50,877 nucleotides of DNA. Source: an uncultured Clostridia bacterium (lineage in GTDB: Bacteria; Bacillota; Clostridia; Christensenellales; Borkfalkiaceae). The position numbers and the translations under genes are program-made. Below, one piece after another: positions 34,724 through 44,114 of the stretch (its first letter is position 1; each line of letters opens with the position of its first letter). The notes under the pieces were generated by a model. It was not told where the DNA came from. It did not search any database and was given only the letters and a program-made list of their open reading frames with translations. The DNA lies in the NCBI GenBank assembly GCA_947589385.1, contig CANPZW010000003.1, positions 1-50,877 on the forward strand, in the 5' to 3' direction.

Positions 34724-35936
34724 AAAATTTATCGAAGAATGTGAAAAAAAACTTGCCCCGAAATTTGCCGCGGCGGAGGAAACGGCGTATTATAACCAGG
34801 TTAAAGTTATAAAAGCATTTGAAAAATGCAGAGTCGAGCTTCGGCATTTCAATGGTTCTACGGGCTACGGATACGGCGACGAGGGCAGGGATACGCTGGG
34901 TAAAGTCTATGCGCTGTCGTTCGGCGCTGAGGCGGGAATTGTTTCGCCTCATCTTTTGTCGGGCACTCATGCGCTTACGGTGGCGCTTTTCGGGCTTTTG
35001 CGGCCGAACGACGGGCTTTTATGCATAAGCGGTATGCCTTACGACACTATAAGAGGGGTTATATTCGGTGAAAATAACGGTTCTTTGAAGGATTTCGGCG
35101 TAAAATTCGAATATTGCGGGCTAAAAAATGATAAGTTCGACTTCGGTTTAATAAAAAGCAAGCTTAATGATTCCGTTAAAGTCGTTTATATCCAGCGTTC
35201 GCGCGGATACGAGCTAAGGGACGCTTTTGCCTGCGAGGAAATTCGGGAAGCGTGTGAATTTGTCCGTAAATGCGGCTTTAACGGCTGTATTTTTGTGGAT
35301 AACTGTTACGGCGAATTTGTTGAAAAACAAGAGCCGACGGACGTCGGAGCTGATTTGATTGTCGGCTCGCTTATAAAAAACGCGGGCGGCGGGCTTGCGC
35401 CCACGGGCGGTTATATTTGCGGAAAGCAAAAATATATCGATTTAATAGGTAAAAGGCTTACCGCGCCTTCAATAGGGCCGGAAGTCGGTTCCTATTCAAA
35501 CGGCTATCAATATTTTTATGAAGGTCTGTTTTTAGCTCCGCATATAGTGGAGCAGGCGATTAAATGCTCGCTTCTTATCGGACAGGCAATGAGCGAATTG
35601 GGTTATGCCAATTACCCCGAAATGGACAAAACGCCGCACGACATTACGCGCGCCATTAAGTTCGACAGCGCCGAAAAGATGATTGACTTCATTCGGGAAA
35701 TTCAGTATGCTTCGCCCGTTGACGGTTTTGTAACGTGCGAGCCGTGGGATATGCCGGGTTATGACGATAAAATAATAATGGCGGCGGGCACTTTCGTTGC
35801 GGGCGCGTCCATTGAACTTTCCGCCGACGGTCCCGTCAAACCGCCTTATATCGCATATTTTCAGGGCGGATTGACCTATGAACATGGCAAGTATGCGCTG
35901 GAAAGGATTCTTAGTAAGTTGAACTGTAAGAGGTGA
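34710..35936 (+). CDS. PLP-dependent YnbB/methionine gamma-lyase-like protein (aluminium-resistance family)
   Basis: This is a fold-type I PLP protein of the family labelled aluminium resistance protein or YnbB, related to cystathionine/methionine gamma-lyases. The PLP lysine is Lys223 in GSLIKNAGGG. FNGSTGYGYGDEGRDTLG and SGTHALTVALFGLLRPND are family-typical. The ATG at 34710 is chosen because GAGGAAA precedes it by about 8 nt and the protein then starts MTDNKKFIEEC; 408 residues is the normal length. It overlaps miaA by 14 nt. In Bacillus ynbB lies near miaA and hfq; hfq is missing here. The physiological substrate is not established. Confidence 0.88.
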   Translation: MTDNKKFIEECEKKLAPKFAAAEETAYYNQVKVIKAFEKCRVELRHFNGSTGYGYGDEGRDTLGKVYALSFGAEAGIVSPHLLSGTHALTVALFGLLRPNDGLLCISGMPYDTIRGVIFGENNGSLKDFGVKFEYCGLKNDKFDFGLIKSKLNDSVKVVYIQRSRGYELRDAFACEEIREACEFVRKCGFNGCIFVDNCYGEFVEKQEPTDVGADLIVGSLIKNAGGGLAPTGGYICGKQKYIDLIGKRLTAPSIGPEVGSYSNGYQYFYEGLFLAPHIVEQAIKCSLLIGQAMSELGYANYPEMDKTPHDITRAIKFDSAEKMIDFIREIQYASPVDGFVTCEPWDMPGYDDKIIMAAGTFVAGASIELSADGPVKPPYIAYFQGGLTYEHGKYALERILSKLNCKR

Positions 35937-35941
35937 AATAA

Positions 35942-36871
35942 ATGATATTTCGTATCGACGGCGGCGGAAGGGTCGCCCAAATTAAAAGTAAGGATTTCGC
36001 TCTGGAAAAAGATTTACAGCGGCTGGTTGAAAATAATCTCGACCGCCTGTTCCGTCTTGATTTTTTGGCTTCGGAATTTAAACTTGATAAATTCAGGTTC
36101 GACAGCGTAGCCTTCGACAAGGAAAATAATTCGTTTATAATTATAGAATATAAGCGAGGGAGAAACGAAAGTCTTGTGGACCAGGGTTATGCGTATTTGC
36201 ATACCGTTCTGGACAGAAAAGCGGATTTGGTTTTGCTCTATAACGAGGTCAATTCCGCTTCGAAACTTTCAAAGGATTTCGATTGGACGGCTACAAGAAT
36301 CTACTTTATTTCTCCGCAGTTTACGGAATACCAGAAAGCGGCGACGGGATATCAGAAAATGCCGTTTAAATTATTTGAAATCAACGGATACAACGGCGAC
36401 CTGATAACCGTGGAAGAAATAAATGAAAACAAAATCAACGACGAACCTGTAATCGCCGCGGAAAATTCGGCAGCCGAAAACGTTAAGCGGGAAATAATCG
36501 TATATGATGAGGACGACCACTTAAACAAGGTTTCCGAAACTTTAAGGGAATTATACGGCGCTTTAAAGTACAGAATAACGGAACTCGGCGATATAGATAT
36601 CGAGCCGAAAAAAATGTACATAGCGTTTAAAACCGAAGCCGAAAATATTTGCGACGTCGAATTTTTTAAAAATCGGCTCAGAATTTATATAAATATGAAG
36701 TATGGCACGCTTTCCGACCCTTTGGATAGGGCGAGGAATATCGAAAAAGTTGGACATCACGGTAACGGCGATTACAGTTTCGATTTGACCATACAAGAGG
36801 ATATAGATTATTTGTTTGGTCTTATAAGACAATCGTATAATTTCCATAAATACAGCCGTACTTCGGCTTAA
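35942..36871 (+). CDS. PD-(D/E)XK nuclease-like protein with a DUF5655-type C-terminal domain
   Basis: The N-terminal half (residues about 15-110) looks like a restriction-type nuclease core: a conserved acidic helix (ALEKDLQRLVENNLDRLF), FRFDSVAFD and then IIIEYKRGRNE giving the Asp...Glu-x-Lys arrangement, followed by YAYLHTVLDRKADL. The C-terminal half (about 190-300) resembles DUF5655: YGALKYRITELGDIDIEP, KMYIAF, LRIYINMKYGTLSDP, GHHGNGDYSFDLT. Related proteins are usually annotated as hypothetical or predicted transport proteins. A GAGGTGA site overlaps the preceding stop, making it the last gene of the miaB operon. A DNA-ending or repair role beside mutSL is plausible but unproven. Confidence 0.7.
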   Translation: MIFRIDGGGRVAQIKSKDFALEKDLQRLVENNLDRLFRLDFLASEFKLDKFRFDSVAFDKENNSFIIIEYKRGRNESLVDQGYAYLHTVLDRKADLVLLYNEVNSASKLSKDFDWTATRIYFISPQFTEYQKAATGYQKMPFKLFEINGYNGDLITVEEINENKINDEPVIAAENSAAENVKREIIVYDEDDHLNKVSETLRELYGALKYRITELGDIDIEPKKMYIAFKTEAENICDVEFFKNRLRIYINMKYGTLSDPLDRARNIEKVGHHGNGDYSFDLTIQEDIDYLFGLIRQSYNFHKYSRTSA

Positions 36872-36936
36872 ATTCAAAGATTACGGAAAAATTAGGAATA
36901 GATATTTTACGATGGTTAGCAAAAGTTGATTTTCCA

Positions 36937-36973
36937 AATAAAAAAATTTCCCGCGGCGTTTAAACGCCGCGGG
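36937..36973 (-). terminator. Terminator of groES-groEL
   Basis: CCCGCGGCG (36950-36958) pairs perfectly with CGCCGCGGG (36965-36973). Together with the central TTTAAA they form a 24 bp palindrome. Read on the minus strand it is followed by a T-rich tail (36949-36937). It can also stop rightward transcription from the miaB operon. Confidence 0.85.
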
Positions 36974-37008
36974 ATTTCGATATTTTTGATATCAATATTT
37001 TGCTTTTA

Positions 37009-38652
<1,644 letters not shown>

Positions 38653-38666
38653 TTAATATCAATATT

Positions 38667-38951
38667 TTACTCGACTATCGCCAGAATATCGCCCTGGCGA
38701 ATTATCGTATATTCCTTATCGTCAATCTTGACTTCCGTTCCGCTGTACTTGGAAAGAAGCACCTTGTCGCCGACCTTAACCTGCATCTTCACTTCCTTGC
38801 CGTCAACAATTCCGCCGGGACCTACCGCGACAACTACGCATTGCGCGGGTTTTTCCTGGGCGGCGGCGGTAAGATAAAGACCGCTTTTAGTCTTTTCTTC
38901 GGCTTTAAGGCCTTCGACAACCACTTTATCGAATAAAGGTTTGATAGTCAT
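38667..38951 (-). CDS. groS: Co-chaperonin GroES
   Basis: GroES is the seven-fold lid of GroEL. The 94-residue protein has MTIKPLFDKVVVEGLKAEEKTKSGLYL with the mobile loop, the GPGG segment and VLLSKYSGTEVKIDDKEYTIIRQGDILA. GGAGGAAAT precedes the ATG. Its promoter is at 38990-39018; no CIRCE operator is visible. Confidence 0.97.
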   Translation of the reverse strand: MTIKPLFDKVVVEGLKAEEKTKSGLYLTAAAQEKPAQCVVVAVGPGGIVDGKEVKMQVKVGDKVLLSKYSGTEVKIDDKEYTIIRQGDILAIVE

Positions 38952-38989
38952 TTTATTTCCTCCGAAAAAAATTCAATTTAGTTACAAAT

Positions 38990-39018
38990 ATTTTATAAAC
39001 ACAGTAAAATAAAGTCAA
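38990..39018 (-). promoter_or_regulatory. Sigma-A promoter of groESL
   Basis: On the minus strand, TTGACT (39018-39013) and TAAAAT (38995-38990) have a 17 bp spacer. The stretch from here to groES has no TTAGCACTC/GAGTGCTAA inverted repeat, so HrcA control is not evident. Confidence 0.75.
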
Positions 39019-39036
39019 ACATAGGAAGTTAAAAAA

Positions 39037-39065
39037 TTGCTTTTTTTTACCTGCGGTGGTAAAAT
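39037..39065 (+). promoter_or_regulatory. Sigma-A promoter of the dCMP deaminase-ppi-purB genes
   Basis: TTGCTT (39037-39042) and TAAAAT (39060-39065) are separated by 17 bp, 24 nt before the start codon. It is divergent from the groESL promoter. Confidence 0.65.
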
Positions 39066-39089
39066 ATTTTAAAGCGAAAGAGGTCTTTT

Positions 39090-39542
39090 ATGGATAAATG
39101 GGATAAGCGCTTTATGGAAATGACCGAAAATATCGGCGCTTGGTCAAGCTGTTTTCAGGAAAACCGTAAGGTAGGCGCAATAATCGTAAAAAACAAACGC
39201 ATAATCGCCACAGGCTATAACGGCGCGCCGCAGGGAATTGAAAGCTGCGCCGATAAAAAAGAATGTCTTAGAAAGAAGCTTAACATAGAAAGCGGAACGC
39301 GGCAGGAAGTGTGTTACGCCGTCCATGCCGAGCAGAACGCCATAATACAGGCGGCGCGAGTGGGCAGCAGCGTGGAGGGCTGCACAATGTACTGCACCCA
39401 CCAGCCCTGCGTAATCTGCGCCAAAATGATAATAAATTCGGGAATTTCCCGCGTCGTATATAAGGAAGGATATCCCGACGAGTTTTCCATACGGCTTTTT
39501 AAAGAGGCTAAGGTAAAACTTGAAAAATTCAGCGATTTATAA
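39090..39542 (+). CDS. dCMP deaminase (ComEB-type)
   Basis: The enzyme deaminates dCMP to dUMP, feeding thymidylate synthesis. The 150-residue protein has the zinc/catalytic motif HAEQ with His79 and Glu81, and PCVIC with Cys107 and Cys110. GYNGAPQGIESC matches the dCMP deaminase nucleotide-binding region rather than cytidine or tRNA-adenosine deaminases. GAGGTC precedes the ATG. The family is called ComEB in Bacillus, where it sits in a competence operon. Confidence 0.93.
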   Translation: MDKWDKRFMEMTENIGAWSSCFQENRKVGAIIVKNKRIIATGYNGAPQGIESCADKKECLRKKLNIESGTRQEVCYAVHAEQNAIIQAARVGSSVEGCTMYCTHQPCVICAKMIINSGISRVVYKEGYPDEFSIRLFKEAKVKLEKFSDL

Positions 39543-39553
39543 GGAGAATTTTT

Positions 39554-40078
39554 ATGAATAACCCCGTAGTAACCATAGAAATGCAAAACGGCAAAAAAAT
39601 CAAAGTAGAGCTTTATCCAGAAAAAGCTCCCAACACGGTAAATAATTTTATCGACCTTGTCACAAGCGGATTTTACGACGGATTGATTTTTCACCGCGTG
39701 ATAAGCGGCTTCATGATACAGGGAGGCGACCCCGCGGGCGTAGGAACGGGCGGTCCCGGTTATACGATTAAGGGCGAATTTTCAAGCAACGGATTTGCGG
39801 CGAACGACGTAAAGCATATGCGCGGAGTAATTTCCATGGCGAGGGCGAACCACCCCGACTCCGCAGGTTCGCAGTTTTTCATCATGCATCAGAACGCTGC
39901 ATATCTCGACGGGCAATACGCCGCTTTCGGAAAGGTCGTTGAGGGAATGGACGTTGTGGACGAAATCGCTTCGGTGAAAACCGAGCGCTGGACGGATAAA
40001 CCCTGCACACCGCAGATAATGAAAAAAGTTACGGTTGAAACTTTCGGCGTAAATTACCCGAAACCCGTTAAAATCTGA
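39554..40078 (+). CDS. Cyclophilin-type peptidyl-prolyl cis-trans isomerase
   Basis: The protein speeds proline isomerisation during folding. Its 174 residues form a single cyclophilin domain without a signal peptide, so it is cytoplasmic. Signature segments are FIDLVTSGFYDGLIFHRVISGFMIQGGDP, MARANHPDSAGSQFFI and AFGKVVEGMDVVD. An AAGGAG site precedes the ATG, 11 nt after the dCMP deaminase stop. Confidence 0.96.
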   Translation: MNNPVVTIEMQNGKKIKVELYPEKAPNTVNNFIDLVTSGFYDGLIFHRVISGFMIQGGDPAGVGTGGPGYTIKGEFSSNGFAANDVKHMRGVISMARANHPDSAGSQFFIMHQNAAYLDGQYAAFGKVVEGMDVVDEIASVKTERWTDKPCTPQIMKKVTVETFGVNYPKPVKI

Positions 40079-40093
40079 ATTTTGGAGAAATTT

Positions 40094-41527
40094 ATGGATA
40101 ATTCCGTTTATCAGAATCCTTTGGTCACCCGCTATGCAAGCAAGGAAATGGCGCGCAACTTTTCCGATGAAAAGCGCTTTAAGCTTTGGAGAAAACTTTG
40201 GATTGCGCTTGCCGAATCGGAAATGGAGCTTGGGCTGAACATAACTGCCAGGCAAATCGACGAAATGAAAAAATACGCCGAGGACATAAACTTCGAGCTT
40301 GCGGAAAAATTCGAAAAGGAAGTCCGCCACGACGTAATGGCGCACGTTAAGGCATTCGGTTCGCAGGCAGTTTCGGCAATGCCGATAATCCATCTCGGGG
40401 CGACAAGCTGCTACGTCGATTGCAATTCGGAATTGATAATTGCGGCGGACGCGCTTAATATAATTAAGGCAAAACTTGTCAACGTAATGGAGAAGCTTGC
40501 AAACTTTGCATTAAAATATAAGGATTTACCCGCATTGGGCTTCACACATCTTCAACCGGCGCAGCTAACGACCGTGGGCAAGCGCGCAACCTTGTGGCTT
40601 CAAGACTTGACAATGGACTATCATAACCTTGTAAACCTGCAAGATTCTTTTAAGCTCCGCGGAGTTAAGGGCACGACGGGAACGCAGGCAAGCTTTATGG
40701 AGCTTTTCGGCGGCGATGAGGAAAAGGTAAAACTCCTTGAAAGAAAAGTGGTTGAAAAACTCGGCTATGAAAAGGTGTATGGCGTTACCGGTCAGACATA
40801 TCCGAGGAAATTCGATTATAATATGCTTTGCGTGCTGTCGCAGATTGCGCAAAGCGCATATAAATTCTCAAACGATATAAGAATACTTCAAAATATGAAG
40901 GAAATAGAAGAGCCATTCGAAAAATCTCAGATAGGCTCGTCGGCAATGGCTTATAAGCGCAATCCCATGCGGTGCGAGAGAATGGGTTCGCTGGCAAGAT
41001 TTGTGATTTCCCTTCCCGTAAACTGCGCGATTACCGCGGGAACGCAGTGGTTCGAAAGAACGCTTGACGATTCCGCCAACAGAAGAATAGTGATAGCGCA
41101 GGCTTTCCTCGCCCTTGACGGAATACTTAATATTTATATGAATGTGGCGGAAAACCTTGTCGTCTATGACAAAGTCATCGCAAAACACATCGCCGCGGAG
41201 CTTCCTTTTATGGCAACCGAAAATATAATGATGGAATGTGTAAAGGCGGGAGGAAACCGTCAGGAACTGCACGAAAGAATCAGGGTGCTTTCCATGGAAG
41301 CAGGCAGAAACGTAAAGGCGGAAGGCAAGGAAAACAATCTGATAGAGCTTATCAGAAACGACAAAAACTTTGCGGCTGTGCACGGCAAGCTTGACGAAAT
41401 CCTCGACGCAAAAAAATTCATAGGCAGGGCGCCCTCGCAAACAGTGGAATTTATCGAAAGCGAAGTAAAGCCCATACTTGAAGAAAACAAAGACGTCTTA
41501 GGTCGGAAAGGCGAAGTTAATGTGTAA
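40094..41527 (+). CDS. purB: Adenylosuccinate lyase
   Basis: PurB acts twice in purine synthesis, cleaving SAICAR and adenylosuccinate with release of fumarate. The start ATG 40094 is preferred over an upstream TTG because GGAG (40084-40087) sits 6 nt before it. The 477-residue protein has the superfamily signature GSSAMAYKRNPMRCE from residue 281, plus HLGATSCYV and FTHLQPAQ. The sequence resembles the longer, eukaryote-like ADSL type more than the Bacillus type. No terminator is clear after it; the dispersed motif copy at 41537 lies 10 nt past the stop. Confidence 0.95.
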   Translation: MDNSVYQNPLVTRYASKEMARNFSDEKRFKLWRKLWIALAESEMELGLNITARQIDEMKKYAEDINFELAEKFEKEVRHDVMAHVKAFGSQAVSAMPIIHLGATSCYVDCNSELIIAADALNIIKAKLVNVMEKLANFALKYKDLPALGFTHLQPAQLTTVGKRATLWLQDLTMDYHNLVNLQDSFKLRGVKGTTGTQASFMELFGGDEEKVKLLERKVVEKLGYEKVYGVTGQTYPRKFDYNMLCVLSQIAQSAYKFSNDIRILQNMKEIEEPFEKSQIGSSAMAYKRNPMRCERMGSLARFVISLPVNCAITAGTQWFERTLDDSANRRIVIAQAFLALDGILNIYMNVAENLVVYDKVIAKHIAAELPFMATENIMMECVKAGGNRQELHERIRVLSMEAGRNVKAEGKENNLIELIRNDKNFAAVHGKLDEILDAKKFIGRAPSQTVEFIESEVKPILEENKDVLGRKGEVNV

Positions 41528-41536
41528 ATTTGCGGT

Positions 41537-41555
41537 TTATGTCACGCATAGTACT
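41537..41555 (-). repeat. Dispersed AGTAC-TATG-N5-CATAA motif, copy 4 (after purB)
   Basis: On the minus strand AGTACTATGCGTGACATAA, 19 nt identical to the miaA copy. It is in the intergenic space between purB and the tRNA-Trp terminator. Confidence 0.7.
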
Positions 41556-41610
41556 TGATATAAGTTGCAAAAATGATTAAAAAGTCAGATTTTTTTGACA
41601 TTGTTTTGGA

Positions 41611-41646
41611 AAATAAAAAAATTCCAACCTAATCGGGTTGGAATTT
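41611..41646 (-). terminator. Terminator of tRNA-Trp
   Basis: ATTCCAACC (41621-41629) pairs with GGTTGGAAT (41636-41644), extended by A/T pairs, with a 6 nt loop. On the minus strand a run of six T follows. Confidence 0.85.
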
Positions 41647-41721
41647 TGGCAGGGGAGACACGATTCGAACATGCAACCGACGGTTTTGGAGACCGCGACT
41701 CTACCATTGAGCTACTCCCCT
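41647..41721 (-). tRNA. trnW: tRNA-Trp, anticodon CCA
   Basis: The minus strand gives a full cloverleaf: acceptor arm AGGGGAG with CTCCCCT, a D-arm with GCTCAATGGTAGAGT, an anticodon loop CTCCAAA with CCA, a T-loop with GTTCGAATC, and an encoded GCCA 3' end. It has its own promoter (41740-41768) and terminator. Confidence 0.96.
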
Positions 41722-41739
41722 AAAAACTTAACGTAAGAA

Positions 41740-41768
41740 ATTATATAATATCTTTGGTTTTAAGTCAA
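41740..41768 (-). promoter_or_regulatory. Sigma-A promoter of tRNA-Trp, with a palindromic -10
   Basis: On the minus strand, TTGACT (41768-41763) and TATAAT (41745-41740) have a 17 bp spacer. The -10 is part of the palindrome ATTATATAAT (41740-41749), which also reads TATAAT on the plus strand toward proC, where the -35 match is poor. Confidence 0.78.
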
Positions 41769-41788
41769 CTGTTTTTGGAGTGTAAATT

Positions 41789-42598
41789 ATGAAGAAAAAA
41801 TTTAAGCTCGGAATAATAGGCTGCGGTTTAATGGGCGAATGTGTACTGCGCGGCGTCGTTCTCTCCGATTTTCTTGCACCTAAAAAGATAGTGGTTAGCG
41901 ATATTTCGGTCGAAAAGCTGGATTCTATTGGCGAGCTGAACGTTTTTACCTGTGAAAGCGACAAGTATGTTGCCGAGAACAGCGAATTTCTTGTTTTTGC
42001 GGTAAAACCCCGGGATTTTACCCGAGTTGTAAAAAGTCTTGGCGGCTTTGTACCCGAAAAAGTAATTTCCCTTATGGAGGGGATAAGCAAAAATACAATA
42101 AAGAACAGCCTCGGAGTTGGCGCGGTCAAAGTTGCGCGCTGTATTCCCAATCTGCCCTGCACGATAGGCAGCGGGGTCACGGGCGTGGATATGGTAGATT
42201 TTAACGGCAATACTGACGACACCGAATTTATTTCCAAAGTTTTCGACTGTCTGGGAACTGTCGTAAGTATTTCGGATAGCAAAATCGACGCCGTTACGGC
42301 GCTGGGTGGCAGCGGCCCTGCGTATGCGTTTATGTTTCTTGACGCTTTGATTGACGCAGGCGTGAAGCAGGGACTCAGCAAAGGTGAAGCTAAAATTTTT
42401 GCCGCACAGACCGTAATGGGAGCGGCGGAGCTTGTTCTCCGCGACGAAAAGGAGATTCCGGAGCTTTTAATGCAGGTCTGCGGCAGCGGAAGCGCTTCCG
42501 TGGAAGGAGTTAAATCGCTTGAAGCTGACGATTTCCGCGGAACGGTTGGCAGAGCGGTTGAAGCCGGCGCAAGGCGCGCGAAAGAACTTTCCGAATAA
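41789..42598 (+). CDS. proC: Pyrroline-5-carboxylate reductase
   Basis: ProC makes proline from pyrroline-5-carboxylate with NAD(P)H. The 269-residue protein begins with a Rossmann motif KLGIIGCGLMGECVLRG and has the family signature AVTALGGSGPAYAFMFLDALIDAGVKQGLS. GGAG lies 8 nt before the ATG. The stop overlaps the rnhA start by one base. Confidence 0.95.
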   Translation: MKKKFKLGIIGCGLMGECVLRGVVLSDFLAPKKIVVSDISVEKLDSIGELNVFTCESDKYVAENSEFLVFAVKPRDFTRVVKSLGGFVPEKVISLMEGISKNTIKNSLGVGAVKVARCIPNLPCTIGSGVTGVDMVDFNGNTDDTEFISKVFDCLGTVVSISDSKIDAVTALGGSGPAYAFMFLDALIDAGVKQGLSKGEAKIFAAQTVMGAAELVLRDEKEIPELLMQVCGSGSASVEGVKSLEADDFRGTVGRAVEAGARRAKELSE

Positions 42599-43041
42599 TG
42601 AAAAAGGTAATTTTATACACCGACGGCGCGTGTTCGGGCAATCCGGGAGTAGGCGGTTGGGGGGCGGTTTTAATCTATAAAGGCGCGGAGAAGCGGTTTT
42701 CAGGCGCTTTTTCGGAAACTACCAACAACCGCATGGAGATTACCGCGGTTATCGAAGGGCTGAAAGCCCTCAAAGAGCCGTGCGAGGTGGATGTTTACAG
42801 CGATTCCGCCTATACCGTAAACGCATTTGAAAACGGCTGGGTTTACGGTTGGCTCAGAAACGGTTTCAAAAAATCCGATAACAAGCCCGTTCTGAACGAG
42901 GACTTGTGGCGGGAATTGGTTTCTCTTACCGAAATCCACAAAGTTAGGTTTATCAAGGTAAAAGGTCACGCGGACAACGAATACAACAATATCTGCGACA
43001 AACTTGCCACGGACGCCATTAAAAATTTCAAGCCGCTATAA
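42598..43041 (+). CDS. rnhA: Ribonuclease HI
   Basis: RNase HI degrades RNA in RNA-DNA hybrids such as R-loops and lagging-strand primers. The 147-residue protein has YTDGACSGNPGVGGW (catalytic Asp), TTNNRMEITAVIEGL (catalytic Glu), YSDSAYTVN (Asp) and VKGHADNEYNNICDKLA (His and Asp), the full active site. It starts on the last base of the proC stop codon. Confidence 0.95.
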   Translation: MKKVILYTDGACSGNPGVGGWGAVLIYKGAEKRFSGAFSETTNNRMEITAVIEGLKALKEPCEVDVYSDSAYTVNAFENGWVYGWLRNGFKKSDNKPVLNEDLWRELVSLTEIHKVRFIKVKGHADNEYNNICDKLATDAIKNFKPL

Positions 43042-43076
43042 TAAAAAGTTATAAAATAAATATAATAATAGTGTTA

Positions 43077-43982
43077 ATGAAACGCATAGATGTTTTAAAA
43101 CACTGTATCTGTATTCTGGCAGTTGTACTTTTCGGTGCGGTTGCCTTTATTTTTATAGCATACGCGCTTTTTTTTAAAAGCGTGGATTTTATAGCGGAAT
43201 ATTTCAATCTGCTTTTCTGGCTCTCTTTCGCCGTCTGCTCGGTCGCTTCTTTGGCTGGGGTTCTTTTCTATGTTTTCCGAAAACAATCACTATACAGGCT
43301 TACGGTCTGCGCGCTCATATTTGTCGATATCTGCGCGGCAGTTTTTTATGCGCTGTGCGCTACGGGTATGTTGGGCAAAATCAATAGCGTGGAGGGGCTG
43401 AGGGAATATATAAGCGGGGCGGGAAGTCTTGCCGCGCTGATATACGTTGCATTCTGCTTTTTACAGGTTATTCTTCTGCCCGTGCCCGGGTCGGTTGCCG
43501 TGGCGGTGGGCGTTGCAATGTTCGGACCGCTTAAATGCACGCTTTACAGCTTTATAGGTATAGTGGCGGGCTCGCTTGTCGCGTTTATTGTCGGGCGCTG
43601 GGTCGGTTACCGCGCCGTGTGCTGGATTGTCGGCAAGGAAAATATAGACAAATGGCTTGAAAAACTCAAAGGCAAGGACTATCTTATACTTTCCATAATG
43701 TTCCTTTTGCCTATGTTCCCCGACGATGTTTTGTGTTTCGTGGCGGGGCTTTCCTCGATGACCTGGAAATACTTCTGCGTTATGATTACAATTACACGCG
43801 CGATTTCCGCCGTTACCACTGCGTATTCGTTCGAACTTATTCCCTTTACGACCTGGTGGGGGATACTTATATGGGCGATACTCGCCGCGCTGATAGCACT
43901 TGCCTTTTGGCTAGTCATAAAATACTCCGATAAAATCGATGCTTTTATCAAGTCGAAATTCAAAATGAAGCGCAACGATTGA
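43077..43982 (+). CDS. VTT-domain (DedA/TVP38-type) membrane protein
   Basis: This 301-residue integral membrane protein has about six hydrophobic helices and the VTT core: PVPGSVAVAVGVAMFGP, then GSLVAFIVGRWVGYRAVCW, then LLPMFPDDVLCFVAGL. The family includes lipid scramblases and undecaprenyl-phosphate flippases, but the substrate here is unknown. The ATG at 43077 is used because no ribosome site supports the upstream GTG at 43071, and neither site has a good Shine-Dalgarno sequence. It lies 35 nt after rnhA and is probably read with it. Confidence 0.88.
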   Translation: MKRIDVLKHCICILAVVLFGAVAFIFIAYALFFKSVDFIAEYFNLLFWLSFAVCSVASLAGVLFYVFRKQSLYRLTVCALIFVDICAAVFYALCATGMLGKINSVEGLREYISGAGSLAALIYVAFCFLQVILLPVPGSVAVAVGVAMFGPLKCTLYSFIGIVAGSLVAFIVGRWVGYRAVCWIVGKENIDKWLEKLKGKDYLILSIMFLLPMFPDDVLCFVAGLSSMTWKYFCVMITITRAISAVTTAYSFELIPFTTWWGILIWAILAALIALAFWLVIKYSDKIDAFIKSKFKMKRND

Positions 43983-44052
43983 ACTTTTTACGCGGCTGAA
44001 AATCCGCTATAAATAAATAAAAAAATATTTTTATTTTAATTCATAAATTCGC

Positions 44053-44080
44053 TTGATTTTATAATTTATTTTGATACAAT
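44053..44080 (+). promoter_or_regulatory. Probable promoter of the decarboxylase operon
   Basis: TTGATT (44053-44058) and TACAAT (44075-44080) have a 16 bp spacer. The -10 overlaps an upstream ATG at 44079, which therefore cannot be the gene start. Confidence 0.55.
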
Positions 44081-44114
44081 GGTATATGAGGAAATTTGGC
44101 AATCAGGAGAATTT

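Noticed and set aside
36950-36973. 24 bp palindrome as an operator or recombination site
   Set aside because: The minus-strand T-tail just after the groEL stop makes a terminator the simpler reading.
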